Assembly: GCF_002979865.1 (NCBI RefSeq)
Contig: NZ_PCPZ01000002.1
Location: forward strand, 434,001-498,000
Length of the DNA stretch: 64,000 bases
Source of the DNA: Arthrobacter sp. MYb214
GTDB taxonomy: Bacteria > Actinomycetota > Actinomycetes > Actinomycetales > Micrococcaceae
Direction: 5' to 3'
Under the pieces are notes generated by a model. It searched no databases. It was not told the DNA's origin and worked only from the letters and a program-made list of their open reading frames with translations. Position numbers and translations under genes: made by a program. Below, piece after piece: positions 25,212-35,484 of this stretch (its first letter is position 1; each line of letters opens with the position of its first letter).

Positions 25212-26213
25212 GTGGCAACCACCATGCTCAAGGCGCTGAACAAGTCGCTGCACGATGCCCTAGACGAGGACGAGAAAGTCATCCTGCTTGGTGAAGACAT
25301 CGGAACCCTCGGCGGCGTCTTCCGGGTCACCGATGGCCTGAAATCCAAATTCGGCGAGCACCGCGTCGTCGATACCCCGCTGGCAGAATCCGGCATTGTC
25401 GGCAGCGCCATCGGCCTGGCCTACCGAGGCTATCGCCCAGTAGTGGAGATCCAGTTTGACGGCTTCACCTACCCGGCCTTTGACCAGCTAGTATCCCAGC
25501 TGGCTAAATTGCATTACCGTTCCCGGGGCCGTGTGAAGATGCCGGTGACAGTTCGAATTCCCTACGGCGGAGGAATCGGTTCACCGGAGCACCACTCCGA
25601 ATCGCCGGAAGCATATTTCGCCCACACCGCCGGTCTGCGCGTCTTCGCGCCTTCAAGTGTCGAAGATGCCTATAGCATGTTGCGCCAGGCCATCGATTGC
25701 GATGATCCGGTCATCTTCTTCGAGCCGAAGCGCCGCTACCACGAGAAAAGCACAGCCGAACTTCTGGCTCCAACGCCAGACGGATCGCCAAAGGCCAAGA
25801 TCATCCGACCCGGTGAAGATGTCACCGTGGTCGGCTATGGCCCGACCACTTACACCTTGGTGGATGCGGCCAAGGCCGCAGAAGATGAAGGTACCAGTCT
25901 GGAGGTCATCGACCTGCGCACCTTGGATCCGTTGGATATCGACACCGTGGCCGAATCCGTCAAGCGCACCGGCAAGCTGGTTGTAGTCCATGAAGCCAGC
26001 CGCACCAGCGGTATCGGTGCAGAAATCTGTGCCGAAATCACCGAGCGCTGCTTCGACTATCTGGAGCACGCCCCATTGCGCGTCACCGGATTCGATATTC
26101 CGTATCCGCCATCGCGGCTCGAAAGCCACCACCTGCCCGATTTGGATCGAGTGATGCACGCGGTCGATACCGTGATGCGCCACAACGAGGCAACCGAAGG
26201 AGCTGCCAAGTGA
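25212..26213 (+). CDS. bkdB: 2-oxoacid dehydrogenase E1 beta subunit
   Basis: A 333-residue transketolase-like beta subunit with the motif LGEDIGTLGGVFRVTDGL, AESGIVGSAIGLAYRGYRPVVEIQFDGF, and the C-terminal domain DLRTLDPLD and VVVHEASRTSG. It pairs with the upstream alpha subunit (2-bp gap) to form the E1 heterotetramer. A GGTGGAGAG site lies inside the end of the alpha gene. It probably supports isoleucine, leucine and valine catabolism and supplies branched acyl-CoA primers for fatty acid synthesis. Confidence 0.93.
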   Translation: MATTMLKALNKSLHDALDEDEKVILLGEDIGTLGGVFRVTDGLKSKFGEHRVVDTPLAESGIVGSAIGLAYRGYRPVVEIQFDGFTYPAFDQLVSQLAKLHYRSRGRVKMPVTVRIPYGGGIGSPEHHSESPEAYFAHTAGLRVFAPSSVEDAYSMLRQAIDCDDPVIFFEPKRRYHEKSTAELLAPTPDGSPKAKIIRPGEDVTVVGYGPTTYTLVDAAKAAEDEGTSLEVIDLRTLDPLDIDTVAESVKRTGKLVVVHEASRTSGIGAEICAEITERCFDYLEHAPLRVTGFDIPYPPSRLESHHLPDLDRVMHAVDTVMRHNEATEGAAK

Positions 26214-27562
26214 TGACCGCCCACACATTCAAACTCCCGGACCTCGGCGAAGGGCTCACCGAGTCCGAGGTGCTGAATTGGAAAATCAAGGTTGGCGAGC
26301 ATGTTGCGCTCAACCAGATCATTGCCGAAGTTGAAACCGCCAAGGCAGTGGTTGAACTGCCCTCGCCGTATGCCGGCTTCGTTCAGGCTCTGCATGCCAC
26401 CGAAGGTGAAACAGTGCAGGTTGGCGGTCCGCTGGTCACTTTTGATCAGGAGCCAGGCGCTTCCGGCGGGCAGCCGCCAGTAGCAGGTCCCGGAAATCAT
26501 GGGGAAAGTGCGGCCGTCGAGCGCACCCCAACCCTCGTTGGCTACGGTGCCCCGGCAGACACCGGCAACCGTCCAACGCGAAAAGCTCGTGGCTCCCGCA
26601 ACGGGGGAGCGGCGCAATTGGCGGAACCAGTTGCATCCGCACCGGATGCCGCGCCGGCCAGTCCTGAGCGCGAACAACATGAGACGACTCGATGCACACC
26701 GCCCGTACGCAAGCTGGCACGCGATCATGGAGTCGATATTTCGGCGCTCGCCGGCAGCGGCGAGGGTGGGCTGGTGCTGCGTAGGGATGTTCAGCAGGCC
26801 ATCGATTCCGTAGGTACCAGCACCTCATCGGCAAGGGGAAATGAGCCAGCGTCCTCGCCGGATGTGGACCGCCATGTGAAGATCACCGCCGTCCGCAGAG
26901 CCACAGCCAAAGCGATGGTGCAGTCGGCGTTTACTGCACCGCATGCCACCGAGTTCCTCACTATTGACGTCACCGAATCCATGGCGTTGGTGGAAAGAAT
27001 GCGTTCGCATCGCTTGCTGAAGGACCGGAAACTCAACATCACAACGTTGGCGGCGCTCGTGGTGACGAGATTGCTGAAGACTTATCCTGCGCTGAACTCG
27101 ACGTGGGATGAAAAGGCTGACGAAATCATTGAGTTCGGGTCAGTGAATCTGGGCATGGCTGTGGCAAGTGACCGCGGCTTGCTGGTTCCGGTGCTGAAAA
27201 ATGCCCAAGCCAAGACGTTGCCCGTATTGGCAACTGAACTCAGCGAGATTATTCTCCAGGGCCGCGAAGGAACGTTGTCACCAGCCCAATTGACCGGTGG
27301 CACATTCTCCATTACCAATGTGGGGGTTTTCGGCGTGGATGCCGGGACCCCGATTCTACCTCCGGGGCAGGCTGGAATCCTGGCATTAGGCCAAGTGAAA
27401 CGAAGGCCTTGGGAATACCAAGACCAAGTTGCCCTTCGCCATACCATGACTTTGGCTTTGTCCTTCGATCACAGAGTGGTTGACGGCAAGGAAGCAAGCG
27501 AGTTCCTCGCAGGTGTCGGCTCGGTATTGGAAGACCCCGGAATGATGAATATTTTTATTTGA
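26210..27562 (+). CDS. bkdC: 2-oxoacid dehydrogenase E2 (dihydrolipoyl acyltransferase)
   Basis: A 450-residue E2 with one N-terminal lipoyl domain (lipoyl-lysine K45 in ETAKAVVELPS), a long Pro/Ala linker, an E3-binding domain (PPVRKLARDHGVDISALAGSGEGGLVLRRDV, about 165-195) and the acyltransferase core ending LSFDHRVVDGKEASEF with the catalytic His. The start is GTG at 26210 or ATG at 26213; AAGGAG upstream suits the GTG. It overlaps the E1beta stop. No E3 gene is near; a lipoamide dehydrogenase must come from elsewhere. Confidence 0.95.
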   Translation: MMTAHTFKLPDLGEGLTESEVLNWKIKVGEHVALNQIIAEVETAKAVVELPSPYAGFVQALHATEGETVQVGGPLVTFDQEPGASGGQPPVAGPGNHGESAAVERTPTLVGYGAPADTGNRPTRKARGSRNGGAAQLAEPVASAPDAAPASPEREQHETTRCTPPVRKLARDHGVDISALAGSGEGGLVLRRDVQQAIDSVGTSTSSARGNEPASSPDVDRHVKITAVRRATAKAMVQSAFTAPHATEFLTIDVTESMALVERMRSHRLLKDRKLNITTLAALVVTRLLKTYPALNSTWDEKADEIIEFGSVNLGMAVASDRGLLVPVLKNAQAKTLPVLATELSEIILQGREGTLSPAQLTGGTFSITNVGVFGVDAGTPILPPGQAGILALGQVKRRPWEYQDQVALRHTMTLALSFDHRVVDGKEASEFLAGVGSVLEDPGMMNIFI

Positions 27563-27578
27563 GCTTAAATAAAAACTG

Positions 27579-27605
27579 ACCCGGCTGAAGTTATTTCAGT
27601 CGGGT
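27579..27605 (+). terminator. Hairpin after the dehydrogenase operon
   Basis: ACCCGGCTGAA (27579-27589) pairs with TTCAGTCGGGT (27595-27605). There is no good T run downstream, though an A run precedes it. Confidence 0.6.
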
Positions 27606-27758
27606 GAGTAACCCGATTTCAAGCATTGCTTTCATGACTATTCATTGGTTGTTTCGCAATGTTTGATGTAATCTCATTCACTACGTGCTATAGCTCACGC
27701 TTGCCTGCACGGCTCTGCGAAATGCAGAAGCAGCAACGATCTGTTGAGGAGAAATAGG

Positions 27759-29390
27759 ATGCGATACTCGCACGCATCTAAGGCTGTCGTTTTATCTGCA
27801 GCCTTGGCGCTGACCCTGTCCGCTTGTGGCGGCGGTTCAAATGAAACCGCCGGTGGCGAAGGTGACGGCTCGTACGTCGTCACCGCAAACACCACCGAAC
27901 CGCAGAATGGCCTTCTGCCGGCTAACACCAACGAAGTTGGCGGCGGCCGCGTAATGGACCTGATCTTCACCGGTTTGGTCAGCTATGACGCAAAGGGCGC
28001 TCCGGTCAATGAACTCGCTGAGTCCATCGAAACCGAAGACTCCCAGAACTACACCATCAAGCTGAAGGCCGGACATACCTTCTCGGATGGTTCCCCAGTA
28101 ACTGCTGCTTCGTTCGTGGATGCCTGGAACTTCGGCGCCGCGGCAAAGAACGCACAGCTGAACTCGTACTTCTTCGAATCCATCAAGGGCTTCGATGAGG
28201 TCAACAAGGAAGGCTCCAAGAAGGAAGAGATGGAAGGCCTGAAGGTAGTGGATGACACCACCTTCACCGTCGAGCTGTCCCAGCCTGAGTCCGACTTCCC
28301 GCTGCGCTTGGGCTACACGGCGTTCATGCCGTTGCCTGAAGCGGCCTTCGAAGATCCAAAGGCCTTTGGCGAAAAGCCAATCGGCAACGGCCCATACACG
28401 TTGACCGAGTGGAACCACGATGTGAACCTGAAGCTGGACGTCAACGAGAGCTACGACGGTCCACGCAAGGCGGCTAACGCCGGCATCGACTTCAAGGTCT
28501 ACCAGTCCACCGACTCGGCGTACAGCGATCTGCAGTCCAACAACTTGGACGTCCTCGACCAGATCCCGCCAAGCCAGCTGGCTTCCTACGAGTCTGACCT
28601 GGGCGATCGTTCAGTCAACTCGCCATATGCCGGCAACGCAACCATCACCATCCCGGGCTACCTGGACCACTTCAAGCAGGACGAAGAGGGCAACCTGCGC
28701 CGTGCCGCGATCTCCCGTGCCATTGACCGCCAGCTGATCATCGACAAGGTGTACCAGGGTGGCAAGGTCAAGGCCGATGACTTCACCGCACCAGTGCTCG
28801 AAGGCTACAGCGCCGACGTTCCAGGCAGCGAAGTCCTCGACTTCGACGGGGCTGAAGCCAAGAAGCTGTGGGAACAGGCTGATGAAATCAGTAAGTGGGA
28901 GTCCGGCGATGAATTCTCTGTCGGCTACAACGTTGATGGCGCGGGCAACAAGGAATACGTCGAAGCTGTCGTCAACCAGCTGAAGAGCAACCTGGGCATC
29001 AACGCAGTGGCTCAGCCATTCTCTTCATTCAAGGAATTGCGCGAGAAGGTCACCAGCTACAAGATGACCGGTGCATTCCGTACCGGTTGGCAGGCCGACT
29101 ACCCGTCGCTGTACAACTTCCTTGGTCCACTATTTGGCACCGGGGCCGGTTCGAATGACGGCAAGTACTCCAGCAAGGAATTCGATGACAAGCTGGCCGA
29201 AGGCCTGTCTGCCACGGATCCGGCCGAGGGTGCAAAGATCTTCAACGAAGCACAGGAGATCCTGTTCAAGGATTTGCCGGCCATCCCTCTGTGGTACCAA
29301 GCAGTCCAGGGTGGTTGGAGCGAAAACGTTGATAACGTCGAGTTCGGGTGGAACGGTGTTCCTATGTACCAGCAAATCACTGGCAAATAA
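27759..29390 (+). CDS. Oligopeptide ABC transporter, substrate-binding lipoprotein (operon 1)
   Basis: A 543-residue family-5 extracellular solute-binding protein (OppA/DppA type). The lipobox LSAC places the lipid-bearing C23. The mature part shows NTTEPQNGLLPANTNEVGG and the family pattern VNELAESIETEDSQNYTIKLKAGHTFSDGSPVTA. Peptides are the probable ligands. GAGGAG eight bases upstream fixes the ATG at 27759 rather than an upstream frame start. First gene of operon 1; a hairpin separates it from the permease genes. Confidence 0.93.
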   Translation: MRYSHASKAVVLSAALALTLSACGGGSNETAGGEGDGSYVVTANTTEPQNGLLPANTNEVGGGRVMDLIFTGLVSYDAKGAPVNELAESIETEDSQNYTIKLKAGHTFSDGSPVTAASFVDAWNFGAAAKNAQLNSYFFESIKGFDEVNKEGSKKEEMEGLKVVDDTTFTVELSQPESDFPLRLGYTAFMPLPEAAFEDPKAFGEKPIGNGPYTLTEWNHDVNLKLDVNESYDGPRKAANAGIDFKVYQSTDSAYSDLQSNNLDVLDQIPPSQLASYESDLGDRSVNSPYAGNATITIPGYLDHFKQDEEGNLRRAAISRAIDRQLIIDKVYQGGKVKADDFTAPVLEGYSADVPGSEVLDFDGAEAKKLWEQADEISKWESGDEFSVGYNVDGAGNKEYVEAVVNQLKSNLGINAVAQPFSSFKELREKVTSYKMTGAFRTGWQADYPSLYNFLGPLFGTGAGSNDGKYSSKEFDDKLAEGLSATDPAEGAKIFNEAQEILFKDLPAIPLWYQAVQGGWSENVDNVEFGWNGVPMYQQITGK

Positions 29391-29442
29391 GTTTCCTTCA
29401 GCATTCGGCCTAATCAGAGCGAATAGAAGCTGAAAACTCGTC

Positions 29443-29474
29443 AAGGGAGATCCGAGCAGCTCAGGGTCTCCCTT
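29443..29474 (+). terminator. Hairpin between binding protein and permeases, operon 1
   Basis: AAGGGAGA (29443-29450) pairs with TCTCCCTT (29467-29474). Such hairpins between the abundant binding protein and the membrane genes usually reduce downstream expression or protect the upstream mRNA. Confidence 0.5.
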
Positions 29475-29580
29475 TGGCGTGTCCGTCCTGCCTCGCAAAA
29501 ATAAACGTCGAGATATTTATCGACGGAAAGAGGATGAAAATGGCCCTGTGCCCTCATGTGTCTCGAGGTGAGATGCAAGC

Positions 29581-30507
29581 ATGTTAAGTTTTACCCTGAA
29601 GCGAATCGTGCAGCTGATTCCGGTGTTCATCGGAGCTACGCTGCTGGTGTACTTCCTGGTTTTCGCAACACCGGGTAACCCCATCGCCGCACTTTCCGGT
29701 GGCAAGCCAATGAGCCCCGCTACCGAAGCGGCCCTGACCGCACAATACAACTTGGATAAGCCTTTCTGGGTCCAATATGGCCTGTACCTGAAGAATCTGG
29801 TGACCTTGGATCTGGGAACCTCGTTCTCCGGCCAGGAAGTTCGAGACTTGCTGGCTCGGGCCTTCCCGGTCACCGCACGCCTGGCGATCCTCGCGTTGTT
29901 GATCGAATCTGTCTTCGGCATCATCTTCGGCGTCATCGCCGGCATGCGCAAGGGCAAATTGTTCGACTCGACCGTCCTGATCGCATCGCTGCTGGTCATC
30001 GCAGTTCCAACCTTCGTACTGGGCTTCCTGCTCCAGTACGTGGTCGGAGTCAAGCTCGAATGGGCAAAGCCAACCGTTTCCGGTTCGGCAACCTGGGGCG
30101 AACTGATCCTGCCGGCCTTGGTCCTGGGACTCGTTTCTCTGGCTTACGTTTTGCGACTGACGCGTACCTCCATCATTGAGAACAAAACCGCTGACTATGT
30201 GCGCACCGCAACTGCCAAGGGCCTGAGCCGCAACCGCGTTGTCACCGTGCACATCTTGCGCAACTCGCTGATTCCAGTCGTGACCTACCTTGGCGCCGAC
30301 TTGGGCGCACTCATGGGCGGCGCCATTGTTACCGAGGGTATCTTCAATGTCCCCGGTGTCGGCCACTTGCTCTACCAGGCAATCCAGAAGGGCGAAACCC
30401 CGACGGTGGTTGCCGTTGTAGGCGTCTTGGTGATCGTCTTCGTGATCGCCAACCTGATCGTGGATATGCTGTACGCACTGCTTGACCCAAGGATCCGTTA
30501 TGCCTGA
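29581..30507 (+). CDS. Oligopeptide ABC permease, DppB type (operon 1)
   Basis: A 308-residue permease with six helices. The first-helix signature MLSFTLKRIVQLIPVFIGATLLVYFLV and the EAA loop TADYVRTATAKGLSRNRVVTVHILRNSLIPV are typical of the DppB/OppB family. It forms a dimer of domains with the following permease. The GAGGTGAG site lies eight bases before the ATG. Its stop overlaps the next gene by eight bases. Confidence 0.95.
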   Translation: MLSFTLKRIVQLIPVFIGATLLVYFLVFATPGNPIAALSGGKPMSPATEAALTAQYNLDKPFWVQYGLYLKNLVTLDLGTSFSGQEVRDLLARAFPVTARLAILALLIESVFGIIFGVIAGMRKGKLFDSTVLIASLLVIAVPTFVLGFLLQYVVGVKLEWAKPTVSGSATWGELILPALVLGLVSLAYVLRLTRTSIIENKTADYVRTATAKGLSRNRVVTVHILRNSLIPVVTYLGADLGALMGGAIVTEGIFNVPGVGHLLYQAIQKGETPTVVAVVGVLVIVFVIANLIVDMLYALLDPRIRYA

Positions 30508-31522
30508 GAACCAGAACTTTAATCCCGAAGACGGCCTTCCCATCCGAAACACCCGTGCCGGCAAAGTTTCCAAGTACAAAATTGAGCACTACGTGGCCCC
30601 ATTGGAGGAGACTCCGCTGCAGGCGGTGGATTCTGTCAAGGAAACCGGCAAGCCATTGTCCATGTGGGCTGAAGCATGGCGTTCACTGCGCAAGCAGCCG
30701 CTGTTCATCATCTCCACGCTTCTGATCATCGCCGTCATGGTTGTAGCTGCGTTCCCGCAGCTGTTCACGTCCATTGATCCGACTGGCAACCAGGCATGCT
30801 TACTGGAAAATTCCAATGAGCCAGCACGCCAGGGACATATCATGGGCTTCAACCTGCAGGGTTGCGACATCTACGCCCGTACGATCTACGGCACGCGTGC
30901 TTCGCTGCTCGTAGGCGTATTCACTACCCTCATCGTGGTGCTGCTCGGCGGTGCCATTGGCGCGCTGGCAGGCTACTACGGCGGCTGGATCGACACCATC
31001 CTGGCTCGTCTGGGCGATATCTTCTTCGCGCTGCCGCTGATCCTCGGAGCCATCATCGTGATGCAGCTTCCTGCCTTCCGTGAAAACCGAAGCGTTTGGA
31101 CGGTTATCATCACCCTTGCGATCTTCGGCTGGCCGCAGCTGGCACGCATTACCCGCGGCGCAGTGATCGAGGCCCGCAACGCGGACTTCGTGAAGGCCTC
31201 GCGCGCGTTGGGCCTGTCCAAGTTCAGCGCTTTGGTCAAGCACGTCATCCCGAACTCGTTGGCACCGATCATTGTTGTTGCCACGGTGAACCTCGGCGTA
31301 TACATCGTTGCCGAGGCCACGCTGTCCTTCCTGGGCGTCGGGCTTCCGCCAGACGTCATGAGCTGGGGCAACGATATTTCCTCCGCACGTACCCAGCTGC
31401 GCAATAACCCGACCATGCTGATGTGGCCAGCACTGTTCCTTTCGGTAACGGTATTGAGCTTCATCATGCTCGGCGATGCAGTGCGCGACGCACTGGATCC
31501 GAAGGCCCGGAAGGGAGCCTAA
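30500..31522 (+). CDS. Oligopeptide ABC permease, DppC type (operon 1)
   Basis: A 340-residue permease. It has an N-terminal hydrophilic extension of about 60 residues, a first helix (LFIISTLLIIAVMVVAAFPQLF), a periplasmic-type DppC loop with HIMGFNLQGCDIYARTIYGTRASLLVG, the EAA loop RNADFVKASRALGLSKFSALVKHVIPNSLAP and a final helix ending GDAVRDALDPKAR. The frame is open from 30482, but AAGGA six bases before the ATG at 30500 sets the start. Confidence 0.95.
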   Translation: MPENQNFNPEDGLPIRNTRAGKVSKYKIEHYVAPLEETPLQAVDSVKETGKPLSMWAEAWRSLRKQPLFIISTLLIIAVMVVAAFPQLFTSIDPTGNQACLLENSNEPARQGHIMGFNLQGCDIYARTIYGTRASLLVGVFTTLIVVLLGGAIGALAGYYGGWIDTILARLGDIFFALPLILGAIIVMQLPAFRENRSVWTVIITLAIFGWPQLARITRGAVIEARNADFVKASRALGLSKFSALVKHVIPNSLAPIIVVATVNLGVYIVAEATLSFLGVGLPPDVMSWGNDISSARTQLRNNPTMLMWPALFLSVTVLSFIMLGDAVRDALDPKARKGA

Positions 31523-31525
31523 GCA

Positions 31526-33169
31526 ATGACTCAGAGTGCAACTCCCAAGCCTCTGCTGGAAGTCAAGGACCTGGCGATCACTTTCTCCACTCCTGACGGT
31601 CCAGTGCACGCAGTGCGCGACGCCAACTTCACCGTGATGCCCGGGGAAACCGTGGCCATCGTGGGCGAGTCCGGTTCCGGCAAGTCAACTTCGGCACTGG
31701 CTGCTATCGGCCTGTTGGCCGGCAACGGCAAGGTCTCATCCGGCCAGATTCTTTTTGACGGCGAGGACATCGCCCAAGCGAGCGAAAAGCGATTCGTAGA
31801 GCTGCGCGGCAACCATATTGGCATGGTTCCGCAGGATCCGATGTCCAACTTGAACCCGGTCTGGAAGATCGGGTTCCAGGTCAAGGAAACCCTGAAAGCC
31901 AACGGCTTGGCGGGGGATAACCCGAACAAGCGTGTAGCCCAGGTCTTGGCCGATGCAGGTTTGCCCGATCCGGAGACGCGTGCGAGGCAGTACCCGCACG
32001 AATTCTCCGGTGGCATGCGTCAGCGTGCGCTGATCGCCATTGGCCTGGCCTGCCGCCCGCGCCTGCTGATTGCCGATGAGCCAACCAGCGCACTGGACGT
32101 CACCGTGCAGCAGCAGATCCTGGACCATCTGGACACCATGACCAGTGAACTGGGCACCGCCGTGCTGCTGATTACCCACGACCTGGGCTTGGCAGCAGAG
32201 CGTGCCGAGAAGGTCGTCGTGATGTACAAGGGGCGTGTCGTCGAATATGGCCCAGCGCTGGAGATTCTGCGCAACCCCAAGCACCCGTACACCCAGCGCC
32301 TGATCAACTCGGCTCCATCGTTGTCAGCACAGCGTGGAGACAAGCACGAGGCGATTGTTGATGAGGTAATTCCGGGCAAGGCCGAGCCGCTGCTGAAGGT
32401 CAGCAACCTGACGAAGGTCTTCGATATCCGCAAGGGGTTCGGCAAGAAGGAGAAGTTCACCGCGGTGGACAACGTGTCCTTCGAGATCCCCAAGGGCACC
32501 ACCACCGCCGTGGTAGGCGAGTCCGGTTCCGGCAAGTCCACCATCGCCCAGATGGTGCTCAACCTGTTGGACAAGACCGAGGGCGAGATCATCTTTGATG
32601 GCGAACAGATTGGCAACCTGAGCGAGAAGCACTTGTTCAAGTACCGCCGACGTGTCCAGCCGATTTTCCAGGATCCGTACGGATCCTTGGATCCGATGTA
32701 CTCGATATTCCGAACCATCGAAGAACCACTGCGCATTCACGGTATTGGTAACGCGGCATCACGGGAGAAGAAGGTCAAGGAACTGCTGGATCAGGTTTCC
32801 ATGCCGGCATCCACCATGCACCGCTTCCCGAACGAGCTGTCCGGCGGACAGCGCCAGCGCATCGCGATCGCGCGTGCTCTGGCCTTGCAGCCGGAAATGA
32901 TCGTTTGCGATGAGGCTGTTTCGGCGTTGGACGTGCTGGTGCAGGCCCAGGTGCTTGAGCTGCTTGATGAGCTGCAACGCGAAATGGGCCTTACCTACCT
33001 GTTCATTACCCACGACCTGGCTGTAGTCCGCCAGATCGCGGACAACGTATGCGTGATGGAACACGGAAAGATCGTCGAACAGGGAACGACGGACGAGATT
33101 TTCGATGCGCCAAAGAGTGCATATACCCGCAACCTGCTGGCTGCGATCCCTGGAGCTTCGCTGATCTAG
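31526..33169 (+). CDS. Oligopeptide ABC transporter, fused double ATPase (operon 1)
   Basis: A 547-residue protein with two ABC ATPase domains, a DppD-DppF fusion. The first has Walker [10 protein letters not shown], the signature FSGGMRQRA and Walker [12 protein letters not shown]. The second, from about 290, has Walker [10 protein letters not shown], the signature [15 protein letters not shown] and Walker [12 protein letters not shown]. Each domain keeps the oligopeptide-type C-terminal region. Powers uptake through the two permeases. Confidence 0.95.
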   Translation: MTQSATPKPLLEVKDLAITFSTPDGPVHAVRDANFTVMPGETVAIVGESGSGKSTSALAAIGLLAGNGKVSSGQILFDGEDIAQASEKRFVELRGNHIGMVPQDPMSNLNPVWKIGFQVKETLKANGLAGDNPNKRVAQVLADAGLPDPETRARQYPHEFSGGMRQRALIAIGLACRPRLLIADEPTSALDVTVQQQILDHLDTMTSELGTAVLLITHDLGLAAERAEKVVVMYKGRVVEYGPALEILRNPKHPYTQRLINSAPSLSAQRGDKHEAIVDEVIPGKAEPLLKVSNLTKVFDIRKGFGKKEKFTAVDNVSFEIPKGTTTAVVGESGSGKSTIAQMVLNLLDKTEGEIIFDGEQIGNLSEKHLFKYRRRVQPIFQDPYGSLDPMYSIFRTIEEPLRIHGIGNAASREKKVKELLDQVSMPASTMHRFPNELSGGQRQRIAIARALALQPEMIVCDEAVSALDVLVQAQVLELLDELQREMGLTYLFITHDLAVVRQIADNVCVMEHGKIVEQGTTDEIFDAPKSAYTRNLLAAIPGASLI

Positions 33170-33186
33170 CAGCTCGGAAATCCGCT

Positions 33187-33226
33187 GAATGGGCCGGTGA
33201 AACCGTAAGGTTTCACCGTCCCATTC
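33187..33226 (+). terminator. Hairpin terminator after operon 1
   Basis: GAATGGGCCGGTGAAACC (33187-33204) and GGTTTCACCGTCCCATTC (33209-33226) pair with one G-T wobble; loop GTAA. No T run. Confidence 0.7.
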
Positions 33227-33268
33227 TGCGCTTAACCTGAGCTCAAGCAACGTCATATTCAACGAATA

Positions 33269-33291
33269 TTTCAGATTTAATCAATCTGAAA
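33269..33291. promoter_or_regulatory. Inverted repeat in the promoter region of operon 2
   Basis: TTTCAGATT (33269-33277) and AATCTGAAA (33283-33291) are perfect complements with a five-base loop; a third copy AATCTGAAA follows at 33366-33374. The 380-bp gap 33227-33606 is AT-rich and has no gene, which fits a regulated promoter. Confidence 0.4.
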
Positions 33292-33606
33292 CAAACGTTG
33301 CAAAAATGTTATAAATCACTCCGCGAGTCAACATGCATGAAACAGTTGCCCGATTGATTTTTCCCAATCTGAAAGAAATCCTTGAAATCTCGGGGGTGTG
33401 AGCTGGATCTCGTAAACCCGCGGGTAACAAGCGCGTTGCGAATGACTCTCAGGGGGAGGATTGCAGCAATATCTGAAGCGCTTCTTTCTATATCCAAGCC
33501 AGAAAATTCGGGTTAGTCTATTGCTCAATGGATTGATCATGTGATCTGGTCCACATTGGATCCCCCGATCCAGCACTCGTATCGTTCAAGAACTCAAGGA
33601 GGCGAA

Positions 33607-35415
33607 ATGCGGTTTCAGCGCGTTTCGAAAGCAGTAGCTGTAGGCGCAGCACTGGCCCTGGCCCTTTCGGCTTGTGCACCAGGCGGCGGAGACACAGGCG
33701 CCGATGCATCAAAGGATGCTGGCGCAGGTGGCGGCAACGGTTCGGCAGAAGCAGCAAACAGCGGCAAAGCCGATCTGGGTGATATCAAGACTGCCGAAGA
33801 CAATATCAACGTCACCGTAGGTGCCCCGGAATTCCTGAGCTACAACGGCTTTACTCCGAACACCTATTCCACCTACAACTCGGCCATCGTGGACCGGATG
33901 TTCGCTGGGTTCAGCTACTTCGGTACTGACGGCACGCTGTACCCCAACGAGGCCTTGGGCAGCTATGAGAAGGTGAGCGACGATCCGCTCACCATCAAGT
34001 ACACCATCAATGAAGAAGCCAAATGGTCCGATGGCACGCCGATCACCGTAGCCGACTCCGTGCTGGCATGGGCAGTGCAGAACCTGAACCTCAACGAAGG
34101 TTCCAAGGACAAGCCGCTGTTCAACTCGGTCTCAGTTGATCTCGGCGACACTGTTCCAGCTGGTCCGCAGGGCGACTGGGATGGCAAGGAATTCACTGTT
34201 GAATTCGCCGAGCCTGATCCGGACTGGGCCCTCCAGTCCTGGATGCTCCACCCAGCACATGTGGTGGCCGAAGAGTCGGGCATGAGCACCGAAGAGCTCG
34301 TCAAAGCCATTCTCGCTGGGGAATCCGACAAGCTGAAGAAGGCTGCCGATTTCTGGAACGAAGGCTGGATGACTGACCCGGGCAAGCTGCCCGATGAGAA
34401 GATCTCGCCTGTATCCGGCCCCTACAAGCTGGGCAGCTGGAAAGCTGGAGAGTCCGTAACCCTGGTTGCCAATGAGAACTACTATGGCCCCGCGCCTGCA
34501 ACCAAGGAACTGACCTTCCGCTTCCTTGAAGACGCAAGCATGGTCCAGGCATTGCAGAATAAGGACGTTGACGTCATTAACCCGCAGCCCACCGTTGATA
34601 CGCTCGCGCAGCTGGAGAATCTTGGCGACGCTGTAGCAATCCAGAAGGGCGACACCCTGACCTGGGAGCACCTTGACTTCAACTTCGCCAAGGGCAACGA
34701 AATGACCAATCTGGAACTGCGCAAGGCCTTTGCCATGTGTGTTCCACGTCAGCAGATTGTTGACAACCTGATCAAGCCGCTGAACCCCGACGCCATCGTG
34801 ATGAACTCCCGCGAAGTCTTCCCGTTCCAGGATAACTACCAGGAAGTAGTGGACGCATCCTACGACGGCCGCTATGACCAGGTGGATATCGAAGGCGCCA
34901 AGAAGATCCTTGAAGAGCAGGACGCTGTGGGTACCGAAGTACGCATCGGCTACTCGGCACCTAACGAACGCCGCGCCAACCAGGTCTCGGCCATCAAGTC
35001 CTCCTGCGATGAAGCGGGCTTCAAGATCGAGGACACCGGTTCGGCTGACTTCTTCTCGCCAAACGGTGCGCAAGACCGTGGCGACTACGAAGTAGCACTG
35101 TTCGCTTGGGCAGGTTCCGGCCAGATCAGTTCCGGCCAGAACATCTACGCCACCGGCAAGCCGCAGAACTTCGGCCAGTACTCGAACGCTGAAGTCGATG
35201 CAGCATGGGCGACCCTGGCAAGCTCGCTGGACCCGGCTGTCCATGCCGAGCAGACCAAGAAGATCGAGAAGCTGTTGTGGGATGACCTGTTCGGCATCCC
35301 GGTATTCGCCCACCCAGGCTTGAGCGCCTCGGGTTCGGATATCCAAAATGTCCGTCACACCGCAACGCAGGACCAGATCGTCTGGAACGCCGAGCAGTGG
35401 GTACGTGCTGAGTAA
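33607..35415 (+). CDS. Oligopeptide ABC transporter, substrate-binding lipoprotein (operon 2)
   Basis: A 602-residue family-5 solute-binding protein, lipobox ALSAC with C23, followed by a Gly/Ala-rich acidic linker of about 40 residues. The mature protein has LTIKYTINEEAKWSDGTPITVADSVLAW and the usual peptide-binding fold pattern, ending in a conserved WNAEQWVRAE-type end. AAGGAGG precedes the ATG. It is only distantly related to the operon-1 binding protein, so the two systems likely take different peptides. Confidence 0.93.
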   Translation: MRFQRVSKAVAVGAALALALSACAPGGGDTGADASKDAGAGGGNGSAEAANSGKADLGDIKTAEDNINVTVGAPEFLSYNGFTPNTYSTYNSAIVDRMFAGFSYFGTDGTLYPNEALGSYEKVSDDPLTIKYTINEEAKWSDGTPITVADSVLAWAVQNLNLNEGSKDKPLFNSVSVDLGDTVPAGPQGDWDGKEFTVEFAEPDPDWALQSWMLHPAHVVAEESGMSTEELVKAILAGESDKLKKAADFWNEGWMTDPGKLPDEKISPVSGPYKLGSWKAGESVTLVANENYYGPAPATKELTFRFLEDASMVQALQNKDVDVINPQPTVDTLAQLENLGDAVAIQKGDTLTWEHLDFNFAKGNEMTNLELRKAFAMCVPRQQIVDNLIKPLNPDAIVMNSREVFPFQDNYQEVVDASYDGRYDQVDIEGAKKILEEQDAVGTEVRIGYSAPNERRANQVSAIKSSCDEAGFKIEDTGSADFFSPNGAQDRGDYEVALFAWAGSGQISSGQNIYATGKPQNFGQYSNAEVDAAWATLASSLDPAVHAEQTKKIEKLLWDDLFGIPVFAHPGLSASGSDIQNVRHTATQDQIVWNAEQWVRAE

Positions 35416-35459
35416 TTGCCCCTAGGCAACGTACTTGCACAATGTGAGTGAGCACATGT

Positions 35460-35484
35460 GGGGCCCGATCAAAAATCGGGCCCC
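35460..35484 (+). terminator. Hairpin between binding protein and permeases, operon 2
   Basis: GGGGCCCGAT (35460-35469) pairs perfectly with ATCGGGCCCC (35475-35484), loop CAAAA. Same position as the hairpin in operon 1. Confidence 0.75.
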
